From Spirochaetaceae bacterium (GTDB lineage: Bacteria; Spirochaetota; Spirochaetia; Treponematales; Breznakiellaceae), in assembly GCA_031278215.1 (NCBI GenBank), contig JAITKV010000011.1, positions 1-64,000 of the forward strand: a stretch of DNA of 64,000 nt. The letters are read 5' to 3'. Shown in pieces: positions 8,456 through 16,913 of the stretch; position 1 is the first letter of the stretch, and each line of letters starts with the position of its first letter. A model generated the notes under the pieces. That model saw only the letters and a list, made by a program, of their open reading frames with translations. It was not told the origin of the DNA and did not search any database. The translations under genes and the position numbers were made by a program.

Positions 8456-8478
8456 TTCTAGGTGTAAAAGGAATCTGT

Positions 8479-11400
8479 ATGGATCAACAGGGACGCCGCC
8501 CGGAGCGCCGGGCGGCGCGCCGTCCGGCGCTCCGGGCGGCGAAATGGACACATGGCCGGGGCGGCGAAGGTTTATATGCCGGGCAAAATGAACACGATTC
8601 CTGCGGTATAGGTTTTGTGGCGGATATCCAGGGCCGCCCTTCCCATGACATCCTTAGGCGGGGTCTTGAGGTCCTGGAACGGATGGAACACCGGGGGGCG
8701 GAAAGCGCCGATAACAAAACCGGGGACGGCTCGGGGGTGTTGCTGCAAATACCCCATGGCTATTATAAAACGCTGATCCCCGGCCTGCCCGACCGGGGAA
8801 AGTACGGCACGGGCCTGATGTTCCTGCCGGCGGCTCCAAAGGAACGGCTGGCGGTGGACGGGGCCCTGGAAAAAACCGCCGCCGCCCTGGGACTGGAGAT
8901 CCTTGCCCGCCGCCCCCTGGAACTGGATTCCGCCGCCCTGGGGCCCATGGCCGCCGGGGTGGAACCGTATATTGAGCAACTGGTTCTAACCGCCCCAGAC
9001 ACGGAAAATCTGGAAGCGGCCCTGTACATTTTTAGGAAAACCCTGGAAAAACTGTTTCGGGAACAGGGCGGCGGGGAAACTTCGGGGGCCGTTTCCTGGT
9101 ACATGCCTTCCCTTTCTTCCGCCACCATAGTATACAAGGGCATGCTTATGCCCAACCAGCTTAGGCGCTACTACCGGGAACTGGATAACGGGGCCATGGA
9201 AACCGCGGTGGCCATGGTACATTCCCGGTTTTCCACCAATACCTTTCCCGACTGGCCCCTGGCCCAGCCTTTTCGCCTGGTATCCCACAACGGAGAAATC
9301 AACACCATCACGGGAAACCGGTTTTGGATGAGCGCCCGGGAGGCCCTGTTCTCCACGGAGGGAATGTTCGCGGAAACCAGACTGGGCAGGGCCCTGGCAA
9401 AGGTACTCCCGGTGATCGAGCCGGGCCGCAGCGATTCCGCAAGCTTGGACAACGCCCTGGAACTGCTGGTAATGGCGGGCCGGAGCCTTCCCCATGCCCT
9501 TATGATGCTGATCCCCGAATCCTGGAACGATAAAAACCCCATCTCCGACGAATTAAAGGCCTTTTACGAATACCACGCCTGCTTTATGGAACCCTGGGAC
9601 GGGCCCGCGTCCATCGTATTCTGTGACGGCCGCTATGTGGGGGGGACCCTGGACCGCAACGGCCTTCGGCCGTCCAGGTACACCATCACCAAAGACGGAC
9701 TAATCGTTATGGCTTCCGAAACGGGGGTGCAGGATTTTAAAAGCGAAGAGGTGGAATACAAGGGACGGCTTTTGCCGGGAAAACTTTTGGTGGTGGACAT
9801 GGCCGAAGGACGGATCATCCCCGACGAGGAAGTAAAGGAACAGATCTGCCTGTCCAAGCCCTACGCCGGCTGGGTTCGGAAGAACATAGTTGTTCTGGAT
9901 CAGGGCGCCCCCGGCGGCGCCGTTTCCGGCGATGTCGTTTCCGGCGGCGCCGCTTCCGGCGAAGCGGCTTCCGGCGAAGCGGCTTCCGCCGATGTCGTTT
10001 CCGGCGGCGCTCCGGGCTTTGTCAGCCCCGCCGAAGGGGAACTCCTCTTTATGGAACGCAGCGCCGGCTATACCCGGGAAGACCGGGACAGGCTGCTCCT
10101 GCCAATGGCGGAAACCGCCCAGGAGCCCACCAGTTCCATGGGAACCGATACACCCCTGGCGGTCTTTTCCGATAAGCCTCAGCGGGTCTATGCGTACTTT
10201 AAACAGGTCTTTGCCCAGGTTACCAATCCCCCCATCGACTCGATCCGGGAGGATCTGGTGATGACCCTTACCAGTTTTGTGGGCCCCCAGAAGAACCTGC
10301 TGGACGAAACAGAAGAACACTGCCGGAGGGTAAAGGTTTTAAATCCCATTATGACCGGGGAGGATTTAAACCGCCTTCGTGCGCTGCCGGGCTTTAGTTC
10401 CAGGGTCCTGGATGCGGTCTTTACCGGGGACGATTCCCTAAAGGCGGCCCTTTCCGGCTTTACCGGAAAGGTTCTGGACGCGGCCCGGGGGGGCGGTTCT
10501 TTTCTGATCCTAAGCGACCGGGCCGCCCTGGATCCCCGGCGGGGCTTCTGTTCCATCCCGGCCCTTCTTGCCGCCGGGGCGGCCCATCATGCCCTTATCG
10601 CCGCGGGGCTGCGGATGAAGGTCTCGCTTATTGTTGAATCCGCCGAGCCCCGGGAGCCGATGCACTTTGCCCTTCTCTTTGGCTACGGGGCGGACCTGGT
10701 GGTTCCCTACGGCGCCCTGGCCTCCCTGGAAGCCCTTTGCCGGGAAAAGCACGCCGGGGATTTTGGCCATGCCCGGAAAAACTATATCAAGGGCCTTAAC
10801 AAGGCCATGCTTAAGGTTATGTCCAAGATGGGTACCAGCACCCTCCGGTCTTACCGGGGGGCCCAGGTCTTTGAGGCCGTGGGTCTGGCAGGGGAAGTCA
10901 TGGAAATGTGCTTCCGGGGAACCGCCAGCCGCATCGGCGGCGCGGGATTTGCGGAACTGGAAGCGGAAGCCCTGGCCCAGTACCGCTTTGCCCTGGCGGA
11001 ATGGGAACGGCAGCGGGAACCTGCGGGGCCGGAGACCCTTCTTGAAGGGCAGGGCCAGTACCGGTGGCGAAAGTACGGCGAACGGCACGCCTGGAACCCC
11101 GAGACGATCTACCTGCTCCAGTGGGCCGCCAGAACCGGGGACTATGAAAAGTTTAAACAGTTTAGCGCCGCGGTAAACGCCCTTAACCAATCCCCCCACG
11201 TGATCCGGGGGCTTATTGACTTTGCCCCCCCGGGAACCATCCCCGGAGGACCCGCCGCCCCGGTTCCCCTGGACGAGGTGGAAGGGGAAGAAGAAATTAT
11301 GAAGCGCTTTACCACCGGCGCCATGTCCTTCGGTTCCATTTCCAAGGAAGCCCATGAAACCATTGCCGCGGCCATGAATTCGATCAAGGGCCGGTCCAAT

Positions 11401-13242
11401 TCCGGCGAGGGGGGGGAAAGCCCGGATCGGTTCCCGGTCCAAAGCGACGGCCGCTGGCTGCGGAGCGCCATCAAGCAGGTTGCCTCCGCCCGCTTTGGGG
11501 TTACCAGTGAATACCTGGCCAATGCAGTAGAGCTGCAGATCAAGATTGCCCAGGGCGCCAAACCCGGCGAAGGCGGGCAGCTGCCGGGACATAAGGTAGA
11601 CGGCCTAATTGCCAAAACCAGACATTCCACCCCGGGGGTTACCCTGATAAGCCCTCCGCCCCATCACGACATTTATTCCATCGAGGATCTGGCGGAACTG
11701 ATTTTCGACCTAAAGAACGCCAACCCCCAGGCGCGGATCAGCGTTAAACTGGTCTCCGAAACCGGGATAGGCACCATTGCCGCCGGGGTGGCCAAGGCCC
11801 ACGCGGACAATATCCTTATTTCCGGCTACGACGGCGGTACCGGGGCAAGCCCCCAGTCCAGCATACGCCACGCGGGACTGCCTTGGGAACTGGGGCTTTC
11901 GGAAACCCACCAGGTGCTGGTGCGGAACGGGCTGCGGGGCCGGGTCCGGCTGCAGACCGACGGTCAGCTTAAAACGGGCCGGGACATAGTTATCGCGGGC
12001 ATGCTGGGGGCGGAAGAATTCGGCTTCGGGACTTCCACGTTAATAGTCATGGGCTGCGTGATGATGAGGAAATGCCACGAGAACACCTGCCCCATGGGGG
12101 TGGCCACCCAGGACCCGGAACTGCGCCGGCGCTTTACGGGAAAGAGCGAATACCTGGTGCACTTTTTCCGGTTTCTGGCCCGGGAGGTTCGGGAAATTAT
12201 GGCGGCCCTGGGATTTAAAAAATTCGACGACCTGGTAGGCCGGGCGGATCTGCTGGTGCAGCGAAAAAGCCAAAAACAAAAATCGGCGAACATTGATCTT
12301 TCCGCCGTCCTGTACAGGACCAAGGGCCCCGAAGGGATCCCCGGAGGCAAGGCCATACGAAACACCATGGATCAAATTCACAAAATAAGAAACGTGCTGG
12401 ACAGAACCCTTATCGAAAAGTGCGCCGATTCTTTGGATAAAAAAAGGCCCAGCTCTTTCAGCATGCCGGTTAAAAATACCGACAGGGCCGTGGGGGCCAT
12501 GCTTTCCTGGGAACTCAGCAGACGTTTCGGCGGCTACGGGCTGCCGGAAAACTTTATTACCCTGGACTTTACCGGATCCGCCGGTCAAAGCTTTGGGGCC
12601 TTCCTGACCCAGGGCATAAGCTTTCGCCTGGCCGGCGACGCTAACGACTACCTGGGCAAGGGCCTTTCCGGCGGCCGTATTGCGGTGGCCCCCCCGGAAG
12701 GTTCACGCTTCAAATCCAACGAAAACATCATCCTGGGCAACACGGTCCTGTACGGCGCCACCTCCGGGGAATTGTACGCCGCGGGAATCGCCGGGGAACG
12801 GTTCTGCGTCCGCAATTCCGGGGCCACCGCGGTGGTAGAAGGCACCGGGGATCACTGCGCGGAATACATGACCGGGGGCCGGCTGGTGGTCCTGGGCCGG
12901 GTGGGACGAAATTTTGCCGCCGGTATGTCCGGGGGCGTCGCCTATGTGCTGGACTGTGACGGCCGGTTTGAATATTTTCTAAACAGCGGCATGGTAGAGC
13001 TTTCCGGCCTGGATAACGAAGAAGACGAACGCTTTGTCAAAGACACGATCTCCAAGCATGTATACTGGACCGGGTCCGTCCATGCAAGAACTATTCTGGA
13101 TAATTGGGCCCGGTACAAACCAAAGTTTGTCATGATCCTGCCGGTGGAGTACAAGCGGGCCCTTCAGCAGATGAAGCTTGCGGAACTGGACAGAAAACTC
13201 TACGAGATCCGCGAGCGGGAAGAATTGGAAGTAAAGAATTAG
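8479..13242 (+). CDS. gltB: Glutamate synthase, large subunit
   Basis: Transfers the glutamine amide to 2-oxoglutarate, together with GltD, to make glutamate. 1587 residues: a 41-residue propeptide, class II glutamine amidotransferase domain starting at Cys42 (NEHDSCGIGFVADI), central domain, FMN-binding synthase domain (GAMSFGSISKEAHETI), [3Fe-4S] cysteines in GCVMMRKCHENTCPMGVA (~1193-1204) and the C-terminal glycine-rich beta-helix. I use the ATG at 8479 because AAGGA lies 7 bases before it; the open frame upstream to 8347 is translated repeat. Unusual: a Gly/Ala/Ser/Glu insert at ~475-513 from tandem DNA repeats, and a GC-rich palindromic Arg-rich propeptide. Confidence 0.96.
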   Translation: MDQQGRRPERRAARRPALRAAKWTHGRGGEGLYAGQNEHDSCGIGFVADIQGRPSHDILRRGLEVLERMEHRGAESADNKTGDGSGVLLQIPHGYYKTLIPGLPDRGKYGTGLMFLPAAPKERLAVDGALEKTAAALGLEILARRPLELDSAALGPMAAGVEPYIEQLVLTAPDTENLEAALYIFRKTLEKLFREQGGGETSGAVSWYMPSLSSATIVYKGMLMPNQLRRYYRELDNGAMETAVAMVHSRFSTNTFPDWPLAQPFRLVSHNGEINTITGNRFWMSAREALFSTEGMFAETRLGRALAKVLPVIEPGRSDSASLDNALELLVMAGRSLPHALMMLIPESWNDKNPISDELKAFYEYHACFMEPWDGPASIVFCDGRYVGGTLDRNGLRPSRYTITKDGLIVMASETGVQDFKSEEVEYKGRLLPGKLLVVDMAEGRIIPDEEVKEQICLSKPYAGWVRKNIVVLDQGAPGGAVSGDVVSGGAASGEAASGEAASADVVSGGAPGFVSPAEGELLFMERSAGYTREDRDRLLLPMAETAQEPTSSMGTDTPLAVFSDKPQRVYAYFKQVFAQVTNPPIDSIREDLVMTLTSFVGPQKNLLDETEEHCRRVKVLNPIMTGEDLNRLRALPGFSSRVLDAVFTGDDSLKAALSGFTGKVLDAARGGGSFLILSDRAALDPRRGFCSIPALLAAGAAHHALIAAGLRMKVSLIVESAEPREPMHFALLFGYGADLVVPYGALASLEALCREKHAGDFGHARKNYIKGLNKAMLKVMSKMGTSTLRSYRGAQVFEAVGLAGEVMEMCFRGTASRIGGAGFAELEAEALAQYRFALAEWERQREPAGPETLLEGQGQYRWRKYGERHAWNPETIYLLQWAARTGDYEKFKQFSAAVNALNQSPHVIRGLIDFAPPGTIPGGPAAPVPLDEVEGEEEIMKRFTTGAMSFGSISKEAHETIAAAMNSIKGRSNSGEGGESPDRFPVQSDGRWLRSAIKQVASARFGVTSEYLANAVELQIKIAQGAKPGEGGQLPGHKVDGLIAKTRHSTPGVTLISPPPHHDIYSIEDLAELIFDLKNANPQARISVKLVSETGIGTIAAGVAKAHADNILISGYDGGTGASPQSSIRHAGLPWELGLSETHQVLVRNGLRGRVRLQTDGQLKTGRDIVIAGMLGAEEFGFGTSTLIVMGCVMMRKCHENTCPMGVATQDPELRRRFTGKSEYLVHFFRFLAREVREIMAALGFKKFDDLVGRADLLVQRKSQKQKSANIDLSAVLYRTKGPEGIPGGKAIRNTMDQIHKIRNVLDRTLIEKCADSLDKKRPSSFSMPVKNTDRAVGAMLSWELSRRFGGYGLPENFITLDFTGSAGQSFGAFLTQGISFRLAGDANDYLGKGLSGGRIAVAPPEGSRFKSNENIILGNTVLYGATSGELYAAGIAGERFCVRNSGATAVVEGTGDHCAEYMTGGRLVVLGRVGRNFAAGMSGGVAYVLDCDGRFEYFLNSGMVELSGLDNEEDERFVKDTISKHVYWTGSVHARTILDNWARYKPKFVMILPVEYKRALQQMKLAELDRKLYEIREREELEVKN
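9904..10017 (+). repeat. In-frame tandem repeats inside gltB
   Basis: The 20-mer GATGTCGTTTCCGGCGGCGC occurs at 9931 and exactly again at 9991, with a 15-bp unit GAAGCGGCTTCCGGC at 9961 and 9976 between them. The product is a run of SGGAA/SGEAA-like units between the conserved IVVLDQG and the next conserved block, absent from typical GltB proteins. Confidence 0.85.
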
Positions 13243-13251
13243 GGGTACGGC

Positions 13252-14739
13252 ATGGGAGATCCACGGGGTTTTTTAAAAATAAAACGAAAAATATCCGGGT
13301 ATAGGCCGGTAGAAGAACGGATCAACGACTACAGCGAGGTAGAGAGCCGGCTTTCCGACGATGACCGGCGGCTTCAGGCCTCCCGGTGCATGGACTGCGG
13401 GGTTCCCTTTTGTCATTGGGCGTGTCCGGTGTCCAATGTTATGCCGGAATGGCAGGACAAACTTTTTAGGAACGACTGGGCCGGCGCCTGGGCGGTGCTG
13501 GAAGGTACCAATCCGTTCCCGGAATTTACCGGCCGGGTCTGTCCCGCCCTTTGCGAGGCTTCCTGTGTTCTGGGGGCCAACGACGAGCCGGTTACGATCC
13601 GGCAAAATGAACTGGCGGTTATTGAAAAGGCCTTTGAGTCGGGCTTTGTAAACCCCAGGCCGCCGCGTAGGCGGAACGGCAGGAAGCTTGCCGTGGTGGG
13701 GGCGGGGCCCGCGGGCCTTTCCGCGGCCTACTACCTAAACCGGCAGGGCTTTACCGTAACGGTTTTTGAAGGCGACCGGAAACCCGGGGGCTACCTTCGC
13801 TACGGCATCCCCGATTTTAAACTGGACAAGAGTTTTATTGACCGCCGGGTTTCCCTTATGGACGCCGAAGGGGTAAGCTTTAAAACCAATACCCGGATAG
13901 GCCGGGGGCGCTACGGATTCGGCCTGCCCGGACCGGGGGGCGAAGTTGTCGATCCCCGGGACCTGGAAAGCTCCTTCGACCTTATACTGCTGACCATAGG
14001 AGCCCGGGAACCCCGGGATCTTTCGATCCCGGGCCGGGAACTTTCCGGCATAGTCCAGGCCCTGGATTTTCTTTCCCTGCAGAACAGGGCCATAGCCGGG
14101 GAGCTTGCCGGCGGCCCGGAGCCGCAGGCAGAATCTTTCAGCGCCTACGGCAAACGGGTGCTGGTGATAGGGGGGGGCGACACCGGGGCGGACTGCGTGG
14201 GAACCGCCAACCGCCAGGGGGCAAAGCAGGTAACCCAGATAGAGGTGCTTCCCAAGCCGCCGGAACACCGGCCCCCGGAAGAACCCTGGCCCCTGTGGCC
14301 CAAGGTGCTTAAGACATCCAGTTCCCATCTGGAGGGGGGGGAGCGGATCTGGTCGGTTAATACCAAAGCCTTTGCGGGGTCTAAGGGAAAGGTGCACACC
14401 GTTAAGCTGTGCCGTCTTGACTGGACCCCGGTTCAGGAAGCCTCTGGAATCAGCCGCTGGAAAATGACCGAAATACCCGGTTCGGACTTTGAGATTGCCG
14501 CGGATCTGGTTCTTCTGGCCATGGGCTTTACCCATGTGGTTCAGGACGGCTTGGTGGCGGATCTGGGACTTGAAACCGATGACCGGGGCAATATACGAAC
14601 CCGGGGGAGCTTCCACACCAGCAACCCCAAAGTTTGGGCCGCGGGGGATTCCCGAAACGGGGCAAGCCTGGTAGTCCGGGCCATTGCCGACGGCCGGGCC
14701 GCCGCGGAGGCGATCCGCGCCCATTTTTACACGCCGTAG
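13252..14739 (+). CDS. gltD: Glutamate synthase, small subunit (NAD(P)H-dependent)
   Basis: 495 residues. N-terminal iron-sulfur cysteines in CMDCGVPFCHWACPVSN and CPALCEASCVLG, FAD-binding VVGAGPAGLSAAYYLN (~143), NAD(P)H-binding VLVIGGGDTGADCVG (~303), and a C-terminal FAD contact AAGDSRNGASLVVRAI. It feeds electrons from NAD(P)H through FAD and [4Fe-4S] clusters to GltB. It follows gltB by 9 bp with GGGG before its ATG, so the two are co-transcribed. Confidence 0.96.
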   Translation: MGDPRGFLKIKRKISGYRPVEERINDYSEVESRLSDDDRRLQASRCMDCGVPFCHWACPVSNVMPEWQDKLFRNDWAGAWAVLEGTNPFPEFTGRVCPALCEASCVLGANDEPVTIRQNELAVIEKAFESGFVNPRPPRRRNGRKLAVVGAGPAGLSAAYYLNRQGFTVTVFEGDRKPGGYLRYGIPDFKLDKSFIDRRVSLMDAEGVSFKTNTRIGRGRYGFGLPGPGGEVVDPRDLESSFDLILLTIGAREPRDLSIPGRELSGIVQALDFLSLQNRAIAGELAGGPEPQAESFSAYGKRVLVIGGGDTGADCVGTANRQGAKQVTQIEVLPKPPEHRPPEEPWPLWPKVLKTSSSHLEGGERIWSVNTKAFAGSKGKVHTVKLCRLDWTPVQEASGISRWKMTEIPGSDFEIAADLVLLAMGFTHVVQDGLVADLGLETDDRGNIRTRGSFHTSNPKVWAAGDSRNGASLVVRAIADGRAAAEAIRAHFYTP

Positions 14740-14888
14740 ATGTTGTCCGTAAATGCCCATTGTCTTTATTCGCAAGCGGGTTTAATACCCCGGCCCCCTG
14801 GGGCGGGGTTGGTTGAGTGCCATAAAAGCCGCCGTAAAGGCCGCGCCGGGGACGCCGCGGATCCCGGCCTTCGCAGGGGGCCGCGCCC
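14740..14888 (+). other. gltD-HAD intergenic region with C-like repeat
   Basis: The sequence TTATTCGCAAGCGGGTTTAA at 14765 is identical to 27107-27126 (repeat C region), followed in both by ACCCCG. Otherwise GC-rich with short palindromes. AGGGGG eight bases before the next ATG is a likely ribosome-binding site. Confidence 0.5.
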
Positions 14889-15764
14889 ATGACGGATACT
14901 TCCCTGTTCGGAAAAGTTAAGGCCCTGGCCTTTGACCTGGACGGAACGCTGCTTAGGCCCGACAAGACCCTAAGCGAAAGGACCCTTCGGGCGGTGCGAA
15001 ACTGCGCGGACCGGGGCATGAACATTATTATCGCCACGGGCCGGTCCCTTAGGTCCGGGGAAATATACCGGGAACAGCTTGGCGTCTCCGGCCCCCAGGT
15101 GTATTACAATGGCGCCGAAGTGGTGGACATGCCCGGCGGAACCATGATCCATGCGGGCTTTCTGGATCCCGAACCGGTTCTGTTTTGCGCCGGCCTGGCA
15201 AAAAAACTGGGACTTTACTTCCAGGTATATTTTCCCCGGGGTTTTGCGGGGCCGGAAGAAACGCTGATGGCGGAACGGCTGACGGAAGAAGCGGCCCTGT
15301 ATGCAAAATCCACGGGAATTAGGGCCATTGAAGGGGATTTAGAAGAATACCTTTCCCGGGCCGCCATGCCCGGGGTGATAAAGGCCATGTTCATTAGCGA
15401 TGAAGGCCGCCACAAAAAACTACAGAAGACCCTGCGGGAAAAGTACGGAGACTCCCTCTATGTGGTCCGATCCACCCCGAGATTTCTGGAAGTGCTGGCC
15501 CCGGGGGTTTCCAAGGGGGCGGGACTTGTCCACGCCCTAAACCACCTGGGCCTGGGGCCGGAAGAGGCCCTGGCCTTTGGGGATGAAGAAAACGACATCC
15601 CCATGCTTAGGGCCGCGGGTTTTTCCGCGGCCCCGGCCAATGCCCCCCGGTCCGTCCGGAAGCTAAGCCGGTTCCACATCCCCTCCAACGCCGATGACGG
15701 GGTGGCGGTGTTTCTGGAGGAACAGCTGGCCGCCTGCGGACCGGGGTGCAGCGCCCGCCCTTAA
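14889..15764 (+). CDS. HAD-superfamily Cof-type phosphatase
   Basis: 291 residues with motif I LAFDLDGTLLRPD, motif II IIATGRS, C2 cap, and motif IV FGDEENDIPML. Same family as the gene at 5003 but a diverged paralogue. Substrate unknown; Cof-like phosphatases commonly act on phosphosugars, which would fit its position beside the sugar importer, but it lies on the opposite strand and is convergent with mglC. Confidence 0.88.
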   Translation: MTDTSLFGKVKALAFDLDGTLLRPDKTLSERTLRAVRNCADRGMNIIIATGRSLRSGEIYREQLGVSGPQVYYNGAEVVDMPGGTMIHAGFLDPEPVLFCAGLAKKLGLYFQVYFPRGFAGPEETLMAERLTEEAALYAKSTGIRAIEGDLEEYLSRAAMPGVIKAMFISDEGRHKKLQKTLREKYGDSLYVVRSTPRFLEVLAPGVSKGAGLVHALNHLGLGPEEALAFGDEENDIPMLRAAGFSAAPANAPRSVRKLSRFHIPSNADDGVAVFLEEQLAACGPGCSARP

Positions 15765-15797
15765 GAAAACGCCGATTGGCGTCAGGGTTTTCCTAGC
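15765..15797. terminator. Possible bidirectional hairpin made from repeat-A ends
   Basis: ACGCCGATTGGCGT forms a hairpin between two convergent genes, with AAGAAA on one side and a TTTT run on the other. The sequence looks like the two ends of repeat A joined directly (compare GAAACGCTGATTGGCGTCA at 8216). The mglC stop codon TAG is part of it. Confidence 0.5.
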
Positions 15798-16902
15798 GCT
15801 TTTTCAGATACTTTCTAATATCCAGGGCCACCGCCACGATAATAATCGCCCCTTTAATAATCTGCTGCCAGTACGGGGACATGTTAATAAAGGTAAGACC
15901 GTAGTTGATGACGCTGAAAAGAAGCACCCCGATAACGATTCCCGGCACGGTTCCTATGCCCCCCATGTTGGAAACCCCGCCGACCACACAGGCCGCAATG
16001 GCATCAAGTTCGTATCCGTTACCGTAGTTATTGGTGGCGCCTCCGGTCCGGGCCGCTTCCAGGGTTCCCCCCAAGCCGTAGAGCATCGCCGCCAGGGTAT
16101 ATACGATAATCAAAGTCCGTTCCACATTTACCCCGGAAACCCGGGCGGCCTCGGCATTGCCGCCTATGGCGTAGATGTTTTTACCAAAGGTGGTTTTGTT
16201 GTACAACACATACACAAACACAGAAACGACCGCGGCAATAATAACGATATAGTTGATCGGGAACTTGTGTATTTCCCCGGTAAAGCCCGGGGGGTTAGGC
16301 CCTACGACAAATCCCAGGTCCTCTAAAATACGAAAGGAATTTGAGCCCAGGGTGGTAAAGCGGGTGTCCAGGCCCCCAATGGGCTGGGCGCCGTAGGGGG
16401 GGCGATCAAAGTACAGGGAACAGGTTCCGTAAACCGCCACCATGGAGCCCAGGGTGGCGATAAAGGCGGGGATCTTTAGCTTGGCGGTAATCCAGCCGTT
16501 CAGGAACCCGAAAATGGCGCAGGCCGCCATGGCCGCCAGGATCGGCACCACCAGGGGAAGTTCCCCCAGGCCGGGGTACATGCGCCGGGAATAGGTAAGG
16601 GCCTGGAGCATGGAAGCGGAAACCACCGCGGCCAGCCCCACCTGCCGTCCCGCGGAAAGATCCACCCCGGCGGTAATTAATATCCCCCCCATGCCCATGG
16701 CAATGATAATTCTGGTGGCGGACATATTTAAAACATTAAGCAGGTTGTTAAAGGACAAAAATGTGGCGCCGCTGGCGGCAATGAGCGAATAAAAATGGAT
16801 AAAAACAATCAGGACGATAAATACAATATAAATAGCGTGCTGAACCGCAAAATTCTTAATATCCTTCATCCTGATGTTTAGTCGAATGGGTTGGCGTTCC
16901 AT
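15793..16902 (-). CDS. mglC: Sugar ABC transporter permease (galactose/ribose type)
   Basis: 369 residues with about ten membrane helices and the typical RbsC/MglC segments GMGGILITAGVDLSAGRQVG and AIGGNAEAARVSGV. It forms the channel of the Mgl importer with mglA (ATPase) and mglB (binding protein). Start set at the ATG at 16902 with GGAGG seven bases upstream; an upstream-extended frame to 17064 would lie inside mglA. mglA ends 11 bp upstream. The TAG stop is in a repeat-A-derived sequence. Confidence 0.92.
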   Translation of the reverse strand: MERQPIRLNIRMKDIKNFAVQHAIYIVFIVLIVFIHFYSLIAASGATFLSFNNLLNVLNMSATRIIIAMGMGGILITAGVDLSAGRQVGLAAVVSASMLQALTYSRRMYPGLGELPLVVPILAAMAACAIFGFLNGWITAKLKIPAFIATLGSMVAVYGTCSLYFDRPPYGAQPIGGLDTRFTTLGSNSFRILEDLGFVVGPNPPGFTGEIHKFPINYIVIIAAVVSVFVYVLYNKTTFGKNIYAIGGNAEAARVSGVNVERTLIIVYTLAAMLYGLGGTLEAARTGGATNNYGNGYELDAIAACVVGGVSNMGGIGTVPGIVIGVLLFSVINYGLTFINMSPYWQQIIKGAIIIVAVALDIRKYLKKR

Positions 16903-16913
16903 CGTGGTTCCTC

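Larger units (their letters stand above)
7937..8478 (+). other. Repeat-filled gap upstream of gltB
   Basis: This 542-bp gap has no credible gene. In order it holds repeat D (8048-8130), a C-like piece (8145-8170), the left end of a repeat-A element (TAGGGAAACGCTGAT at 8213), a repeat-B copy (8250-8360) and the rest of repeat A (8361-8454). A long open frame here that runs into gltB is translated repeat, not protein. Confidence 0.75.

Noticed and set aside
8347..8478. N-terminal extension of GltB
   Set aside because: The extra residues are translated repeat A sequence; a proper ribosome-binding site precedes the ATG at 8479.
10510..11592. 360-residue open frame on the minus strand inside gltB
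   Set aside because: It is a shadow of the highly conserved gltB frame in GC-rich DNA; composition is Gly/Pro/Arg-rich and no family motif is present.
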